Assembly: GCA_039583875.1 (NCBI GenBank)
Contig: CM077150.1
Coordinates: 190,334,733 to 190,398,732 of the forward strand
DNA from: Platanthera guangdongensis
Lineage: Eukaryota > Streptophyta > Magnoliopsida > Asparagales > Orchidaceae
Direction of reading: 5' to 3'
DNA: 64,000 nt
Numbering within the stretch: the first letter of the stretch is position 1; each line of letters begins with the position of its first letter. Made by a program: the position numbers and the translations under genes. Positions 20,602-31,762 of this stretch are shown one piece after another. Below the pieces are notes generated by a model that saw only the letters and a program-made list of their open reading frames with translations, made no database searches and was not told where the DNA came from.

Positions 20602-22904
20602 CTATCTTTCCTTAGCTAAGTCATCCTTGAGTTTTTGCGCCAAAAACTTCTTCCTTTGTCTCTCCATGTACTCTTTAGGCTTCGGGTAATATCTGGGAGG
20701 AGGAACTTTATCTGCATCCGTGTTGTTTCTGAAGAAGATGTTCCTTTTGGCTTCATACGTCTTATGCATCTCCCATTCATACTGGCTGTATACTTCGTTT
20801 CGATTGAGTTCTCCTTTTTCTTGTAGCCAAAAGGTGTCCAAGATGATGTTCTTTGAAACTGGACTCCACTTTTCGTTTCGTACTTCCTCCTCACTCATTC
20901 TGATTCTCTTCTCAGCTAGTGTCTCCCTGGAGGTCCCTTCCTGAGCTTTTCTCTTGCCCCTGGCTTTTGCTAGGGCCTCTTGGTCAAACATGCTCATCAG
21001 TTTAGCTTTGGAAATAGCCCTAGCATCAGCTTCACTTATGGGAACATCTGCAGCACTTGCACCTATTCCCTCAGCAGCACTTACTCCCGCAGTAGCCATA
21101 GAAGTCTCAGGAGCATGAATACCTGCAGGATTGTCAAGCAAAGCGATGCCTAACGCGCCTAACGCCTGTTGGAGCATCCACCAGCAGCTCTCATAGCGTA
21201 CTTGTTTGACTGTTCGAAGTTATTGATCATGACTTCTTGGAGTTCAGCCATCTTAGCAATGTAGTCCTTCTCCCCCTTTTTGGCTTCGACAGCAATGAAG
21301 TTTGCATAGGAGTGCAGGGAGTCATCAATATGCTTGGTGGTCTGGGAGAATTCAGTGACCAAGGCCTGCTGATTGGCGTTGAGAGTGACCATATTACCGT
21401 CAAACTTTTGAATGTTGTTAGCTACAACATGTGCATTCTGATTTACTACAGCAAGAGTATCAGTGTTCTTTTTCAATCCGGTCATGAGAAGTGTGACAGC
21501 TTGGCCGGCCTCGGTGTACTTTTCTTCAAATTTCTTCTCCATCTCGTCCAGTTTATGGTTGATCTCCACCATATTCTTGAGCGTGAGATTTTCAGATGTC
21601 TTAATCCTTTTCAGCAGTTTATTCTGAGCTTCATCAAAGGAGGCTTTGAGTTCATTCACAATGCCCTGAATGACATTTACAGTGTGAGTGGCTAGCTCAT
21701 CTCGTAATGGAAGAGCCGGAGGCACTTGTGGGCCTTGCCCTTCAGCAGACGCATCTGTAGAGCTGGATACAAGCACAGTCTCTAATGGAGGAATGCTGGC
21801 GGCCTCTGTAGATTTATCTGACTCCCCCTCCACTGGTGCATGCTTGTCAGATGAACGTTCAAAAAGATCCGGAGCCTCCAATACTTCATGTCCCTCATTC
21901 CCGTCTTCCTCTCCGTCATCATCCAAGAAATCATCTATATCAGCAGCATCTTCCAACTCATTGTCAGCAGTCTCCAGTCCAGTAGCTTTGGCTCCTTGCT
22001 CGTTTCGGTTCGGGGCCTCCCCATTCTCCAGCTCAGGTTCACTTCCTTCGTGTAGATCTGCCACAGCATCTCTGGCCAGCTGGGAGATGTCAGATACTAC
22101 ATCAGTATGAGGGGGTAGAGGCTCCCCCTCGATTCCTGCAGTCAAGGTATCAGGAACTTCATTGGGGGTGACTGCTGGAGATACTCCGTGTTGTTCTTCC
22201 ACGGCAGTCTGCCCAATACGCCTCTCCCATCGGTCAAACACACTTGAGTCCATCTTCTTCAAGTAGTGTAGAGGAACACCTTTGCTCATGTCAAACCTGT
22301 CTCCATTTAGCTGATTTAGATACAGACTTATGATACGGCCAAAACTCGGAGAGCCCAAGGTGTCCTTGATCTTCTCGAACAGCAACTCCCCCCAGTTGAA
22401 CCTTTTACGGCAGACAACAGCTATCAGGATCTTGAACATATCCGCTGAGATATGGTCATGAGAGCCCGTCTTGCAGATGAGCACCTTTCCAATAATGTCA
22501 GACAGGAGCTTCCCTTCTTCATTCATATCCTTTCTCTTTATTGACCGAGTTCCTCGTGGGAGACCGCAGAATAAGAGAGTTCTGGTTTTGTCATCGTCCT
22601 CCAGATAGTCCTCATGCTCCGAGCTAGAAAGCTGCAGGAAGCGAGTCAGCTTGCTGGCAGACAGCTTGACCTTTGCCCCAGCCACCTTGCTTTTGATTAG
22701 TGAGTCGCCATTTCGGAGTCTTGCGGTGGCGAAGAACTCCAGCACCTCTTTGTCCAAGATTTTGCAAGTGTGCTACAGGACGAATGTTAGCCCAGCCTCT
22801 TCCAGCATCAGAATGATGTTGCGGAATTCGTCCGAGGCGTGAGAGAACCCAGTCCGAACAAGCTCGAAACCAGTGACCAACCCAGCAGTTGTCCTTGGAG
22901 CCAT
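20602..22904 (-). pseudogene. Extra ORF (ORF3) of element H, almost complete
   Basis: The least damaged extra ORF here. On the minus strand it starts at an ATG at 22904, matching MAPRTTAG of A. A GAG-to-TAG change near 22772 and one missing base near 21186 are the only breaks seen; between them 532 codons are open. Order: N-terminal domain (GKVLICKTGSHDHISADMF, SFGRIISLYLNQ), acidic middle (ADIDDFLDDDGEEDGNEGHE), coiled-coil-like stretch, basic tail ending KLKDDLAKER. The full reading would be about 767 residues. Function unknown. No signal peptide or membrane helix is obvious, which argues against an envelope role. Confidence 0.82.
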
Positions 22905-24025
22905 TGCAGATCTAGAGAGAGAAGCCCTACTCTAAGCTTTAATGAACATTCAAAAGGAAAGCGTCACTAGTGAGATCGTCCAAGTACGGGTGAGGAAGAG
23001 GTTACCTAAGGGCGTAGACGAAAGTGAGTTGGTGAGCTTCTTGCGAGAACACTTCCTTGAGCGTCCTTTGGGAAGACCTACGGTGGATAGGAGAGTTTTC
23101 TGCGAGGTTCGGCGGGATTCGACGGAAGCCGGTGCGATTCGACGAGAACCTTGCGACAACCTTGCGGGAACTTACGGGAAGACGATGGAGAAGCGGGATT
23201 CGTGTAGCGACGAGCTTCCTTCAGGGTTCGGCGGGATTCGACGGGATTTTGCGAAGGCGGTGCGACGAGCTTCCTGCGGGTCGGCGGAAGAAACCTTGCG
23301 ATTTTGCGTGTTTTCTGCGAAGGTCGGCGGGATTCGTGTAGCTTGCTCCTTCGGCGGGATTCTTAAGGAAGGTGAAGGGTCGGTGAGATTCCAAGTATAT
23401 ACAGGGTCGGCGGGATTTCAGCTCTGTGGTAAGTTTCCCGTGGAAATGAAAGGTCGGCGGGATTTGTCTAAGTCGAAATTGAAAGGTTTCTTTACTAGGA
23501 ATTTTCACGTTAAGAAGTATTGCAACATTTTCGAATTCTTCTGATGTCAAGTCAATATAAAAATGATAAATACATATATATTTTAAAGCCAATCTATTTG
23601 TGTTTGAACGAGGCTTTTCCAAAAACTTCTTGATGTCAATTGTGAGTTGTCGAGATTCACAATGACATATCTTCGTTAACTCTTTATTGATGTATAAAGT
23701 TTTGCATGTATCGAGTTAACCTATCCTTAGATGTGCACACATACATGTATAAGCATAAGTATAAATATACACATAGATAGAGATATATATGTAAATGAGG
23801 ATGCAATATGACGCAAGTCCTTGAACTGATCAAAAGTACCTGGGATTATGAGAGTTAACAATTAGTCTCTCTGATTATAACATACCAGGTGCTCGATGTG
23901 AGTATGCTGATATATATATATATCACTTCTGTTATTCCAGATGCATGTTCCATTTCAGTCGTGGAACACCTACTGTCTAGTTCCCATCATATTTACGGGA
24001 ACCTAGACTACCCTGCAAAAAGGAA
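22905..24025 (-). other. Pol deletion scar and CG-rich leader upstream of the H extra ORF
   Basis: No pol domain is present. The 23060-23470 part repeats TCGGCGGGATTCG many times on the plus strand. A protease trace WELDSRCS lies at 23963-23986 on the minus strand, directly after gag. Short TA tracts are at about 23785 and 23910. It corresponds to 9537-10606 of A. Confidence 0.7.
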
Positions 24026-25597
24026 TTACCTTACCTTAGGAATCCAAATCATGTTGGGTCCTAGGTTCCTGTTAGCATAAGCACTTGACTGCCTTCCTTC
24101 AGAGAACCTGTCAGGAAGACTACCTCTGTCCCGTGAATGTGGATAAGCCCTTGCCGTTGGCACAGAGGGGTTGTACCAACAGTCGATGGCAAAGTGTCCC
24201 ACTCTGCCACAGCACCAACACGGGTGAATGTTGTATCGCCATTTCCGACCTAATCTAGTGACTGAGGTAGTCTCGGTCCTAGGTCTAACCGGGATAAAGC
24301 ATGATCGCCTCACAAAATTTTCTCTTCCATCGTGACACGTGGAAGGGTGGAATGAATGCATGTTGTGAGCGTCATGAGGCCGGGAAGGTGGTGCCTTTCT
24401 CACAGGCATCCCCCTTCCAGAGGCCCCATGAAAACTAACACCATGACTTCTATCTTCCCTATTTTGTGTCCTCGGGTGGTGAGAAGTCTTCTGTGAGCAG
24501 GGACATGGAGATTGACACCGAGTTGAGGCCGTGGCAGTGAATACAAAGGGCTCAGAGTGAGCCTTAGGTATTCTCTCGTGGGTTGCCACGACGGCCCTTG
24601 CACTATGGGTGTCTCCACATGGGGACAGATCACCCTTGCAGTGACCACGACTATTCCTGTGGTCATACCTGAAGGCATGATGAGTTGCCTTTCTGCTTGG
24701 AGTGGGGGGTCGGAACACTATTTCCCCATTTCTCCACGTATTGATAATCCGGGAGATCCACCCGTTTTCTTGCTTTCTCTTTATAGCATCAACTTTGGAA
24801 AAGTTTGATACTATTCGTTTCTCATTCTCTAGACTTCTCTCTAGAGCTGAGATCTTAGAGTCCTTAACCTTGTTGGACGCCAATTGGAGAACCAACAAGA
24901 TCTTCAGTCGAGCAATCTCTTGAGCTTGCTCCTCAGCAAGTAGGTTGCTTGACTGAAGGGCTCTCTTCAGAGAATCAGAATCTTCTGGAGGAAAGCAGTT
25001 CCTGTCTTCAGAAAGTTCAAAAGAGATGGGGCAGGATGAGGAAGTTACCTGCTCTTCAGTGTTATTGTCATTCGAGCCAGTGACCATTGCGTCATCCTCA
25101 TCAGAGCTGCTTTCCTCACTGGTCTCTTCAGTCTCAGACACGGACACTAGAGCTCTGATGCTGTCCGAGAGATGCTTGCCTTCATCTTCAGAGGTGAGGA
25201 CCCCCACTTAGGCTTCCTCCTCTGGTTGACAGCATACTCCAGCTTTCTCTGACTCCCCCATCAACTCTGAGATCATCACCCACATGGATTTAGCCGTCCT
25301 ACATTTTGCTAATCTAGAGCGAGAAGCTCCAGACTAGATATCCAAGATAATTTGACGAATCCTCACGTCCAAGTTAAATAGTGACAGTTCCGTCTCTGAC
25401 ATCTCAGCAATGCACATGGGCACTTGGATCCCAGAGTCGGAGGTCTTCATGGGAATAAACGGACCCTCTTCCAGGATGAAGGATGCTCGAGGATCGATAG
25501 CATCAAGGTGAAATGACACTCTCATTCTCCAGATGGGATAATAATCCTTTGTGCATGCGGGGAGTTTGAGTGGCGATATCTCATAATCCAGCTCCAT
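24026..25597 (-). pseudogene. gag: Gag-like gene of element H, two nonsense changes
   Basis: Starts MELDYEISPLKLPACTKDYY and aligns with A gag throughout, including the missing central capsid block and the zinc knuckle CWCCGRVGHFAIDC near the end. Two stops lie in the first third: TAG at 25334-25336, where A has TGG (Trp of DIWSG), and TAA at 25208-25210, where A has TAT. After them, 393 codons are open. All three segments share one frame. Confidence 0.85.
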
Positions 25598-25653
25598 GCT
25601 TTTGACACTGGTGGCAGGAATCTACTCAAGGTGTTAGCCTTTTTGATGATTAA

Positions 25654-25669
25654 CCTGCCTCTGATACCA
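25654..25669 (-). other. Primer binding site of element H
   Basis: TGGTATCAGAGGCAGG on the minus strand, two bases from the LTR, an initiator tRNA-Met type site. Confidence 0.88.
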
Positions 25670-25671
25670 CT

Positions 25672-27310
25672 TGAAAGTCCACTTAGTGTCAACAAGGTTC
25701 ACCTATGGGGGGGGATAGGTGACGTGCAACGCTTTTGCGGAATTTACGACGGTACCTGCACAATAAAAATAAAAAGCACAACACACAGAATACACAGGCA
25801 ATTTATAGTGGTTCCCCGACTTGGGTACATCCACTTTCCCCCTTCGACCTATCTCCCAACAAGGGACGACTCGGTCACTTCTCCAACAGGATTGAAATCC
25901 AATCCTTGCACTATCGGAAGGAACCCTTCCACACGTAGGAGTCAACACTCCCACAAACCGGGTTGCACTCAACCATTACAACACGGAACAATCGTTCCTT
26001 TACAACAAAAGTAAAATAGAATGTACACGAGATACAAACTTCGTTGGGAGACTACGGTGTTCCTCTTCATTCGAAGACGTGTTCGTGAAGTCAACGAAGA
26101 ATCTACAACCTTGGTCTCTCTTGGAAAGGATCTCCCCGGAACCGGCGGCGGCAAGACGAGCGGCGGCTTGCTTCGGGATCGGCGGCTATGATGATGAGCG
26201 GCTGCTGAACTTAGAGATCCAATCTTCGTAGCGAAGCTAGCTTGGTCTTCCAACGGACACACGAGGATCGGTCGTCTCGATCGATTCGGACGGGGAAGTT
26301 ATTCCCGATCAACAAATCGAGAGACAAGAGATCTCTGGATAGACACGTGAGACTCAAAGCTTTGCTAAGCTTCTATCGCCGGAGATCGAGAGGAAACGCG
26401 ATCAACAGCGGCGACCAGCTTATCGCGAGCGGCGGCGGCGACGGCGGAGCGGAAGCGACGATTTAGGGTTTGTACGTGCTCGCGTATTTCTTGTTTTCTT
26501 CGCCCCCCCCCACTGTTCAAAAATACCCATGTATTTATACATTGAAGACCCATACAATATGACCGTTGTGGGTCCCACAAGTAGAAACCCGAAATCCGGT
26601 TCAAACTAGTCCAGCGGCAGAATCCAGTCCAGCAGCATCCAGAGAAAACGTCAAGTAAAATTCGTCGAGAATCATTGGTGATTCTCGACGAATCGGCGAG
26701 AATCAGTTAACGATTCTCGACGATTCGTCGAGAATCACCGAGTGATTCTCGACGATTCCCTTGTTGATTCTCAACGATTTTCACTTGGTATTCATGACCT
26801 GCTCAGCGACGGGTTCGGCGAGAATCATTAGTGATTCTCGCCGAATCTTACTTGGCACCATTTTGAGGTAGCCGGAAGGAGTCGGCGAGAATCACTAATG
26901 ATTCTCGACGATTCGGCGAGAATCACTAGTGATTCTCACCGAATCGGCGAGAATCACTTGGTGATTCTCATCGAATTATACTTAGACCGATTTTTGTCTT
27001 TCCACCCAAGATCTGCTCCTTGACCCATCCTTGCTCCTTGTCTTCTCTTGCATAAACATGGCCCTGTACTTGAAAGTAAGTGCACTCCAATAGAGAGAGT
27101 ACACGTAGGCCAACATACTGATCTGCTCAACGAGGGATTACGTCGTGCAGACCCGTGTATATTGACCTACTGCACCCTGACATTGGTGTGCACTTACCGT
27201 GGAATAACTGCAAGCACAACTTAAGAGGTTTCATCAGATACATTGTGAATTCATCTTAGCTTGACAAGTGGCTTCCTCAAATCCAGGAATTGTGGATACA
27301 ATACCCAACA
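25672..27310 (-). repeat. 5' LTR of element H (1639 bp)
   Basis: Nearly identical to the 3' LTR over most of its length. The main differences are homopolymer lengths (G8 here against G12; C9 against C16). Hairpin at 25808-25834, TATA box at 26532-26539, array at 26659-26990. Confidence 0.92.
26659..26990. repeat. GAGAATC-GATTCTC array, H 5' LTR
   Basis: Same unit number and order as in the 3' LTR of H, with only a few base changes. Unlike A, the two arrays of H have not changed in length. Confidence 0.9.
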
Positions 27311-27315
27311 GAAGA

Positions 27316-28623
27316 GATAAATGTAAAAGATGAGGATCCTCCTTTTGATGTTGTCTTGCAAGCACCATCCATGAAGGTTCTTCTACTGCCGAATGACTTT
27401 GCGGTTCATATCTTCCCACTGAAATATCCATCAATAGTAATTCCTCCACTAGACAGTCAGCCGAAAGATTAAATAATTTACCTATCTTCCGACTCAAAGC
27501 ATCGGCCACAACATTAGCTTTCCCGGGATGATACTGAATCTCCACATCATAATCAGCTACATATTCAAGCCATCTCCGTTGGCGCAGATTAAGTTCCTTT
27601 TGCATGAAGACGTACTTCAAACTTTTATGATCCGTAAAGATTTTGCACTGTGCGCCGTAAAGTAAGTGTCTCCACAACTTCAATGCAAATATTACCGCTG
27701 CGAACTCCAAATCATGCGTCGGGTAGTTCTTTTCATGACTTTTCAACTGCCGAGACCCATACGCAATCACCTTTTTATCTTGCATTAAAACACATCCAAG
27801 TCCAACGTGCGGCGCATCCACAAAAACCTCATAATCTATCCCTTCTGTCGGTAATATCAACACAGGAGCGGTATATAATATGTTCTTGAGTTTAAGGAAC
27901 GATGCCTCACACTTGTCATTCTAATCAAACGCCACATTATTCTGGGTTAAGCGAGTCAAAGGTGCAGCTAAGGTAGCAAACCCTTCTACAAATCGGCGAT
28001 AATAGCCAGCCAATCCCAAGAAGCTCCGAATCTCCATGGGTGTCTTCGGCCTGCTCCACTCCATAACTGCAGCAATCTTTTTGGGATCCACTGAAAATCC
28101 ATGTTGATTAATAACATGACCCAGAAATGCAACCTGAGGCAACCAAAACTCGCATTTTCTTAGCTTGGCGAACAACTTTTGGTCTCGCAAAGTGGTCAAC
28201 ACCAATCACAGATGCTATTCATGCTCCTCAGCACTGCGGGAGTAGACAAGAACGTCGTCAATAAAAACCACCACAAACCTATCCAAAAAGTCCTTGAACA
28301 CCCGGTTCATCATATCCATGAAGGCTGACGGTACGTTGGTCAAACCAAACGACATCACAAGAAATTCAAAATGGCCATGTCTCGATCGAAACGCAGTCCG
28401 TGGAATATCAGACTCCCGGACCTTTAGCTGATGATAGCCCGATCGGTGATCAATCTTCGAAAATACTGAACTGCCACGCAGTTGATCAAACAAATCATCA
28501 ATTCTTGGCAGTGGGTACTTGTTCTTAATCATCACCTTGTTTAATTCTCGGTAATCGATGCAAAGCAGCATCGACCCATCTTTCTTCTTCACAAACAACA
28601 CAGGTGCACCCCAAGGTGATGAA
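27316..28623 (-). pseudogene. pol: Reverse transcriptase and RNase H of B
   Basis: Copies RNA into DNA and removes the RNA strand. On the minus strand: [26 protein letters not shown], the FIDD catalytic box ([13 protein letters not shown]), then the connection [11 protein letters not shown] and [11 protein letters not shown]. RNase H follows with [16 protein letters not shown], where the usual DAS reads DAP, and TDHKSLKYV and [15 protein letters not shown]. Stops interrupt after EEHE (TAG, then TGA a few codons on) and before the RNase H (TAG where Trp is expected). The segment is separated from its normal N-terminal part by the integrase piece at 28624-29190. Confidence 0.88.
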
Positions 28624-29190
28624 CTCGCCAAGCTCAGCCCAAAACAAGGGAGTCCTGCAGCGCCTCCCATATAAAGCTTCAAAGGGAGCCATTTGCAAGC
28701 TTTGTTGGTAACTGTTGTTATATGCGAACTCCATAAGCCGCAAGCGCTCGTCCCACGCTCCTCCGTGGTCCAGAATATAGCATCGGATCATATCTTCCAC
28801 AATCTGATTTACTCGCTCCGTCTGACCATAGGTCTGCGGATGATAAGTTGTGGAGTATCTCAAATCTGTACCCAACCCCTCTTGAATACTATTCCAAAAA
28901 CGAGACGTGAACCTGGAGTCTCGATCTGATATGATACTTACGGGTACACCATGCAATCTGACAACCTCTTCCAGATACAGCTCGGCTATTTTCCTCATCG
29001 GATAATCGATCTTAAATGGTACGAAGTGAGCGCTCTTCGTCAATCTGTCTACGATTACCCAAACTGAGTCATGCCCCTTAGGAGATCTCGGTAAGCCGGT
29101 AATGAAATCCATCGAGATACTCTCTCACTTCCACATCAGAATCTCCAAGGGAGTCAGCATGCCACCAGGCCTCCCATGGTCGGCTTTCAC
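28624..29190 (-). pseudogene. Misplaced second integrase segment inside B pol
   Basis: Between the conserved RELAELRTHL of the protease-RT linker and SSSPWGAPV of the RT, where about 15 residues are expected, lies an integrase core of about 190 codons. It runs from VKADHGRPGG through MDFITGLPRSPKGHDSVWVI, SIISDRDSRFTSRFW and [15 protein letters not shown] to FWAELGE. It parallels the resident integrase at 17455-18500 but differs at many residues, so it came from a related element. Entry from upstream ends in a TGA at 29187-29189, and exit is out of frame with the RT. A short CGAG match at the exit is consistent with template switching. Confidence 0.85.
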
Positions 29191-29835
29191 AGATGGGTAC
29201 GCAACTCTGCTAGCTCACGCGGGGCCATTCTATACGACGCTTTCGTAATAGGTCGCGTAACTGGCTCCAAATCAATGACAAACTCGACATCACAATCAGG
29301 TGGAAGACCAGGAAGATCAGTAGGAAAAACATCTGGAAATTCACGCACAACAGGAATCTCCTCCAAACGTGGCAAAACAGCACTACTCCCCACAACTGAG
29401 ACTAGACAAGCAAAACAGTCGGAAAAAAACAACGTCCGAACACATACCTCTAAAATCCCTGGAGAATCCTGGCATGAATCACCATAAACACTTCCCGGCT
29501 AACCATTGTCCTTGATAAAATCGAAGCGCTTTCCTTTGCACTGGATGACGGCATCATAGCGGGATAACCAGTCCATGCCCAAGATAATGTCAAAATCTTC
29601 CAAATCGATCGCCTTCAAATCAGCCTTCGCTAAGAAATCCCCAACAAAATGGGACAATCAAGAAGACCCCAGTCTGCAACCACAGAAGCACCAGAAGGAA
29701 ACCTCACCAAAAAGGCATTCCCCACTAGATCTGGTGTCAAACGATACCGATCCACAAAAGTTCGAGCCACATCTAAATGGGTCGCGCCAGAATCGAAGAG
29801 AACACGCGCCCAACGGTTCTTTACCTTAAATTTTC
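29191..29835 (-). pseudogene. pol: Aspartic protease and RT linker of B
   Basis: Protease cleaves the Gag-Pol chain. On the minus strand, after the proposed intron: GKFKVKNRWARVLFDSGATH, with DSG as the active site, then FVDRYRLTPDLVGN. Further on are FDIILGMDWLSRYDA-like sequence and the linker VVREFPDVFPTDLPGLPP and ELAELRTHL. The residues after DSGATH (LDVARTF) differ from the usual SFIS, and there is a stop after KDNG. Confidence 0.78.
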
Positions 29836-29913
29836 CTATAAGGGTACATATGTATCTACGAACTACGCGTAAGAGTCATAAACAAAAAAGTGAAACAGAG
29901 GAAGGAATCGAAC
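29836..29913 (-). other. Putative 78 bp intron at the gag-protease junction of B
   Basis: Minus strand: CAG|GTTCGATT at the donor and CTTATAG|GAAAATT at the acceptor. Joining the exons gives PQVISGKFKVKNRWARVLFDSG, in frame. Unspliced, the frame ends at a stop 13 codons after the donor. F has a putative intron at the same codon and phase. No RNA evidence is available here. Confidence 0.55.
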
Positions 29914-31098
29914 CTGAGATAACCTGAGGTGACATCTGCGCTTCCTCTGAAGAGATCACATTTAAATTCCCCTTTCCTTTGTCCACCGGCTGCGGTGGAG
30001 GCACCTTGCTCTGAGATGTCCTAGTCTGCCATACTGATAACAGGTTTTCTCTTTGGCCCAGCAACAGGCAGTCTCATGCCCCTTTCATCCACATACTGCA
30101 CACTCCAACTCTCTGGTTGGCGAACCCTGAATGGCGGGCACCTGCTCCTTCTTCTGCATTCCCAATTGCTTGAAACATCTCTCAAACGGGTGACCTGACC
30201 GACCACAGAAGCTACACGTCTCCTTATTCTTCTTTCTCCCAGCAGCTTCTTGGGAGCTTTTCCCTTACACTAGCTTTCTCTTGACCTTCCTCATCAACTA
30301 ACCTCTTTGTTTTGCATTTTCTATAGCTTCAACCTTCAAAGCAGCCTCAACCACACTGGTATAACTCGTCGATCCATAAGCGCTTGCGAACTGCTGGACA
30401 TCGCTCCGGAGTCCGCCAAGAAATCTCTTCACTCGGTCAGCTTCCGTAGTCACCAGGCCCGCAGCGAACCGACTTAGTTTGCTAAACTCACTTTCATAGT
30501 CACTAACTGTGAGTTTTCTCTGCTTCAGGTACAAGAAGTCATTCATCAGGCAGTCCCTTTCAACTGATTGCAGAAACTTGCGCCGTAACATTTGTTTGAA
30601 GACTTCCCACGAACATCCCGCCACTAAGCTTTCCTTTTCTCGCAACCACCAACTTTTAGCCAACCCTTTTAGTTGATAGGCGGCAAGCATCACCTTCTGG
30701 TCCTCGGTAACGCCAGAATAGACAAACATCTCTTCCAACGTGATCACCCAATCATCCAAGATCACAAAATCCGCTTTTCCATTATAGGTAGGTGGTCCAA
30801 GTCGCTGAAACTGCGAGATAAGAGTCATCGTAGGAGGAACCACAACTGGGGGTATCAACGTCACGGAAGGAGTAGAAACAACGGGGCCTCTAACAGGCTC
30901 TTGCACTCTTTGTGCTAGCCCAGACATCACTGATGACATAGCTTGGAGCTGGGATTGCACATCCTGCACTTGCCGAGTCAAAGCATCATTACTTTGTCGT
31001 ACACTATCCATCAGGGCATTATTCTGCGCGCCCGAAGACTCGCCCTCAGATTGGGGAGTCTGCCTTGTCACTGGACGCTTCGACATCCTATAAACCAT
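29914..31098 (-). pseudogene. gag: Gag gene of B with zinc knuckle
   Basis: Capsid and nucleocapsid protein. It begins with MVYRMSKRPVTRQTPQSEGE from an ATG at 31098, with a second ATG 4 codons on. A retrotransposon gag domain follows (FVILDDWVITLEEMFVYSGV, AKSWWLREKE, LTVSDYESEFSKLSRF). A stop at about 30298 interrupts. The nucleocapsid zinc knuckle CSFCGRSGHPFERC (CX2CX4HX4C) lies at about 30175-30220, with apparent frame changes around it. It ends at the donor of the proposed intron. Confidence 0.82.
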
Positions 31099-31744
31099 TT
31101 CACTCTCAATCAAACTCAAACCCAACAATCAACACATAACGACGCTGTATAGACAATACATACATAAATATGAACATCAACTGCTAACTTGCTCTGGGAG
31201 TTTAAGAATGATGTTATGCCTAGCCTAAGATGACTCACCGTCATCCCACTAACTTGTGCCTAAACCATGAATGCATGAATTTCGTTGACCCAAAACCATG
31301 TGTGTACAGGTGTCATCATGTAACTCTTTAGCTCGGCACATTGTGCTCATGCAATGTTATGTTATGTGTATTGTGCTATGCATTCTAAAAAAATCCTTAA
31401 TGCATGCCATGAGCGGTAGTACGCATCACAATGCTATGCATCCCATACTACATAACATTGCATGCAACGAATAAAAGAAAACGTGCTAGTCGCATCCATG
31501 TGGTGAGGTTATGCATCTCATACTACATAACCCTCACATGTTGCCCCTATGGTGGATCCATATACAACCACATATTATGCATCCCATACTACATAATATG
31601 CCCCGTATACTTCTGTTCATGCCATGAGTGTAGTGTTCGCGCTTCGGCCAAGACATACTGATGGCACCTCAGTGCGTGTATAATATGATGATGATTAATA
31701 ATGTTTACAAAAAGGAAAGTTTGCCCGACCAATTGTCAAGCAAA
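31099..31744 (-). other. Untranslated leader of B
   Basis: No gene seen. It contains three spaced copies of a TATGCATCCCATACTACATAA-like phrase (about 31434, 31510 and 31574), each close to a short GTTATG...CATAAC inverted pair. In this position such structure could belong to RNA packaging or dimerisation, but that is speculation. Confidence 0.6.
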
Positions 31745-31760
31745 CCTACCTCTGATACCA
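31745..31760 (-). other. Primer binding site of B
   Basis: TGGTATCAGAGGTAGG on the minus strand, two bases inside the LTR edge at 31763; initiator tRNA-Met type. Confidence 0.88.
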
Positions 31761-31762
31761 AC

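Larger units (their letters stand above)
18645..27310 (-). mobile_element. Element H: second pol-less copia element of the A family
   Basis: 8666 bp on the minus strand, with two LTRs, a primer site and the GAAGA duplication, inserted in the pol of B. It has the same order as A: gag, protease trace, extra ORF, LTR. The LTR ends and long internal stretches match A, but its U3 array has its own motif arrangement, so it is a related subfamily. Both gag and the extra ORF carry nonsense changes. Confidence 0.93.
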
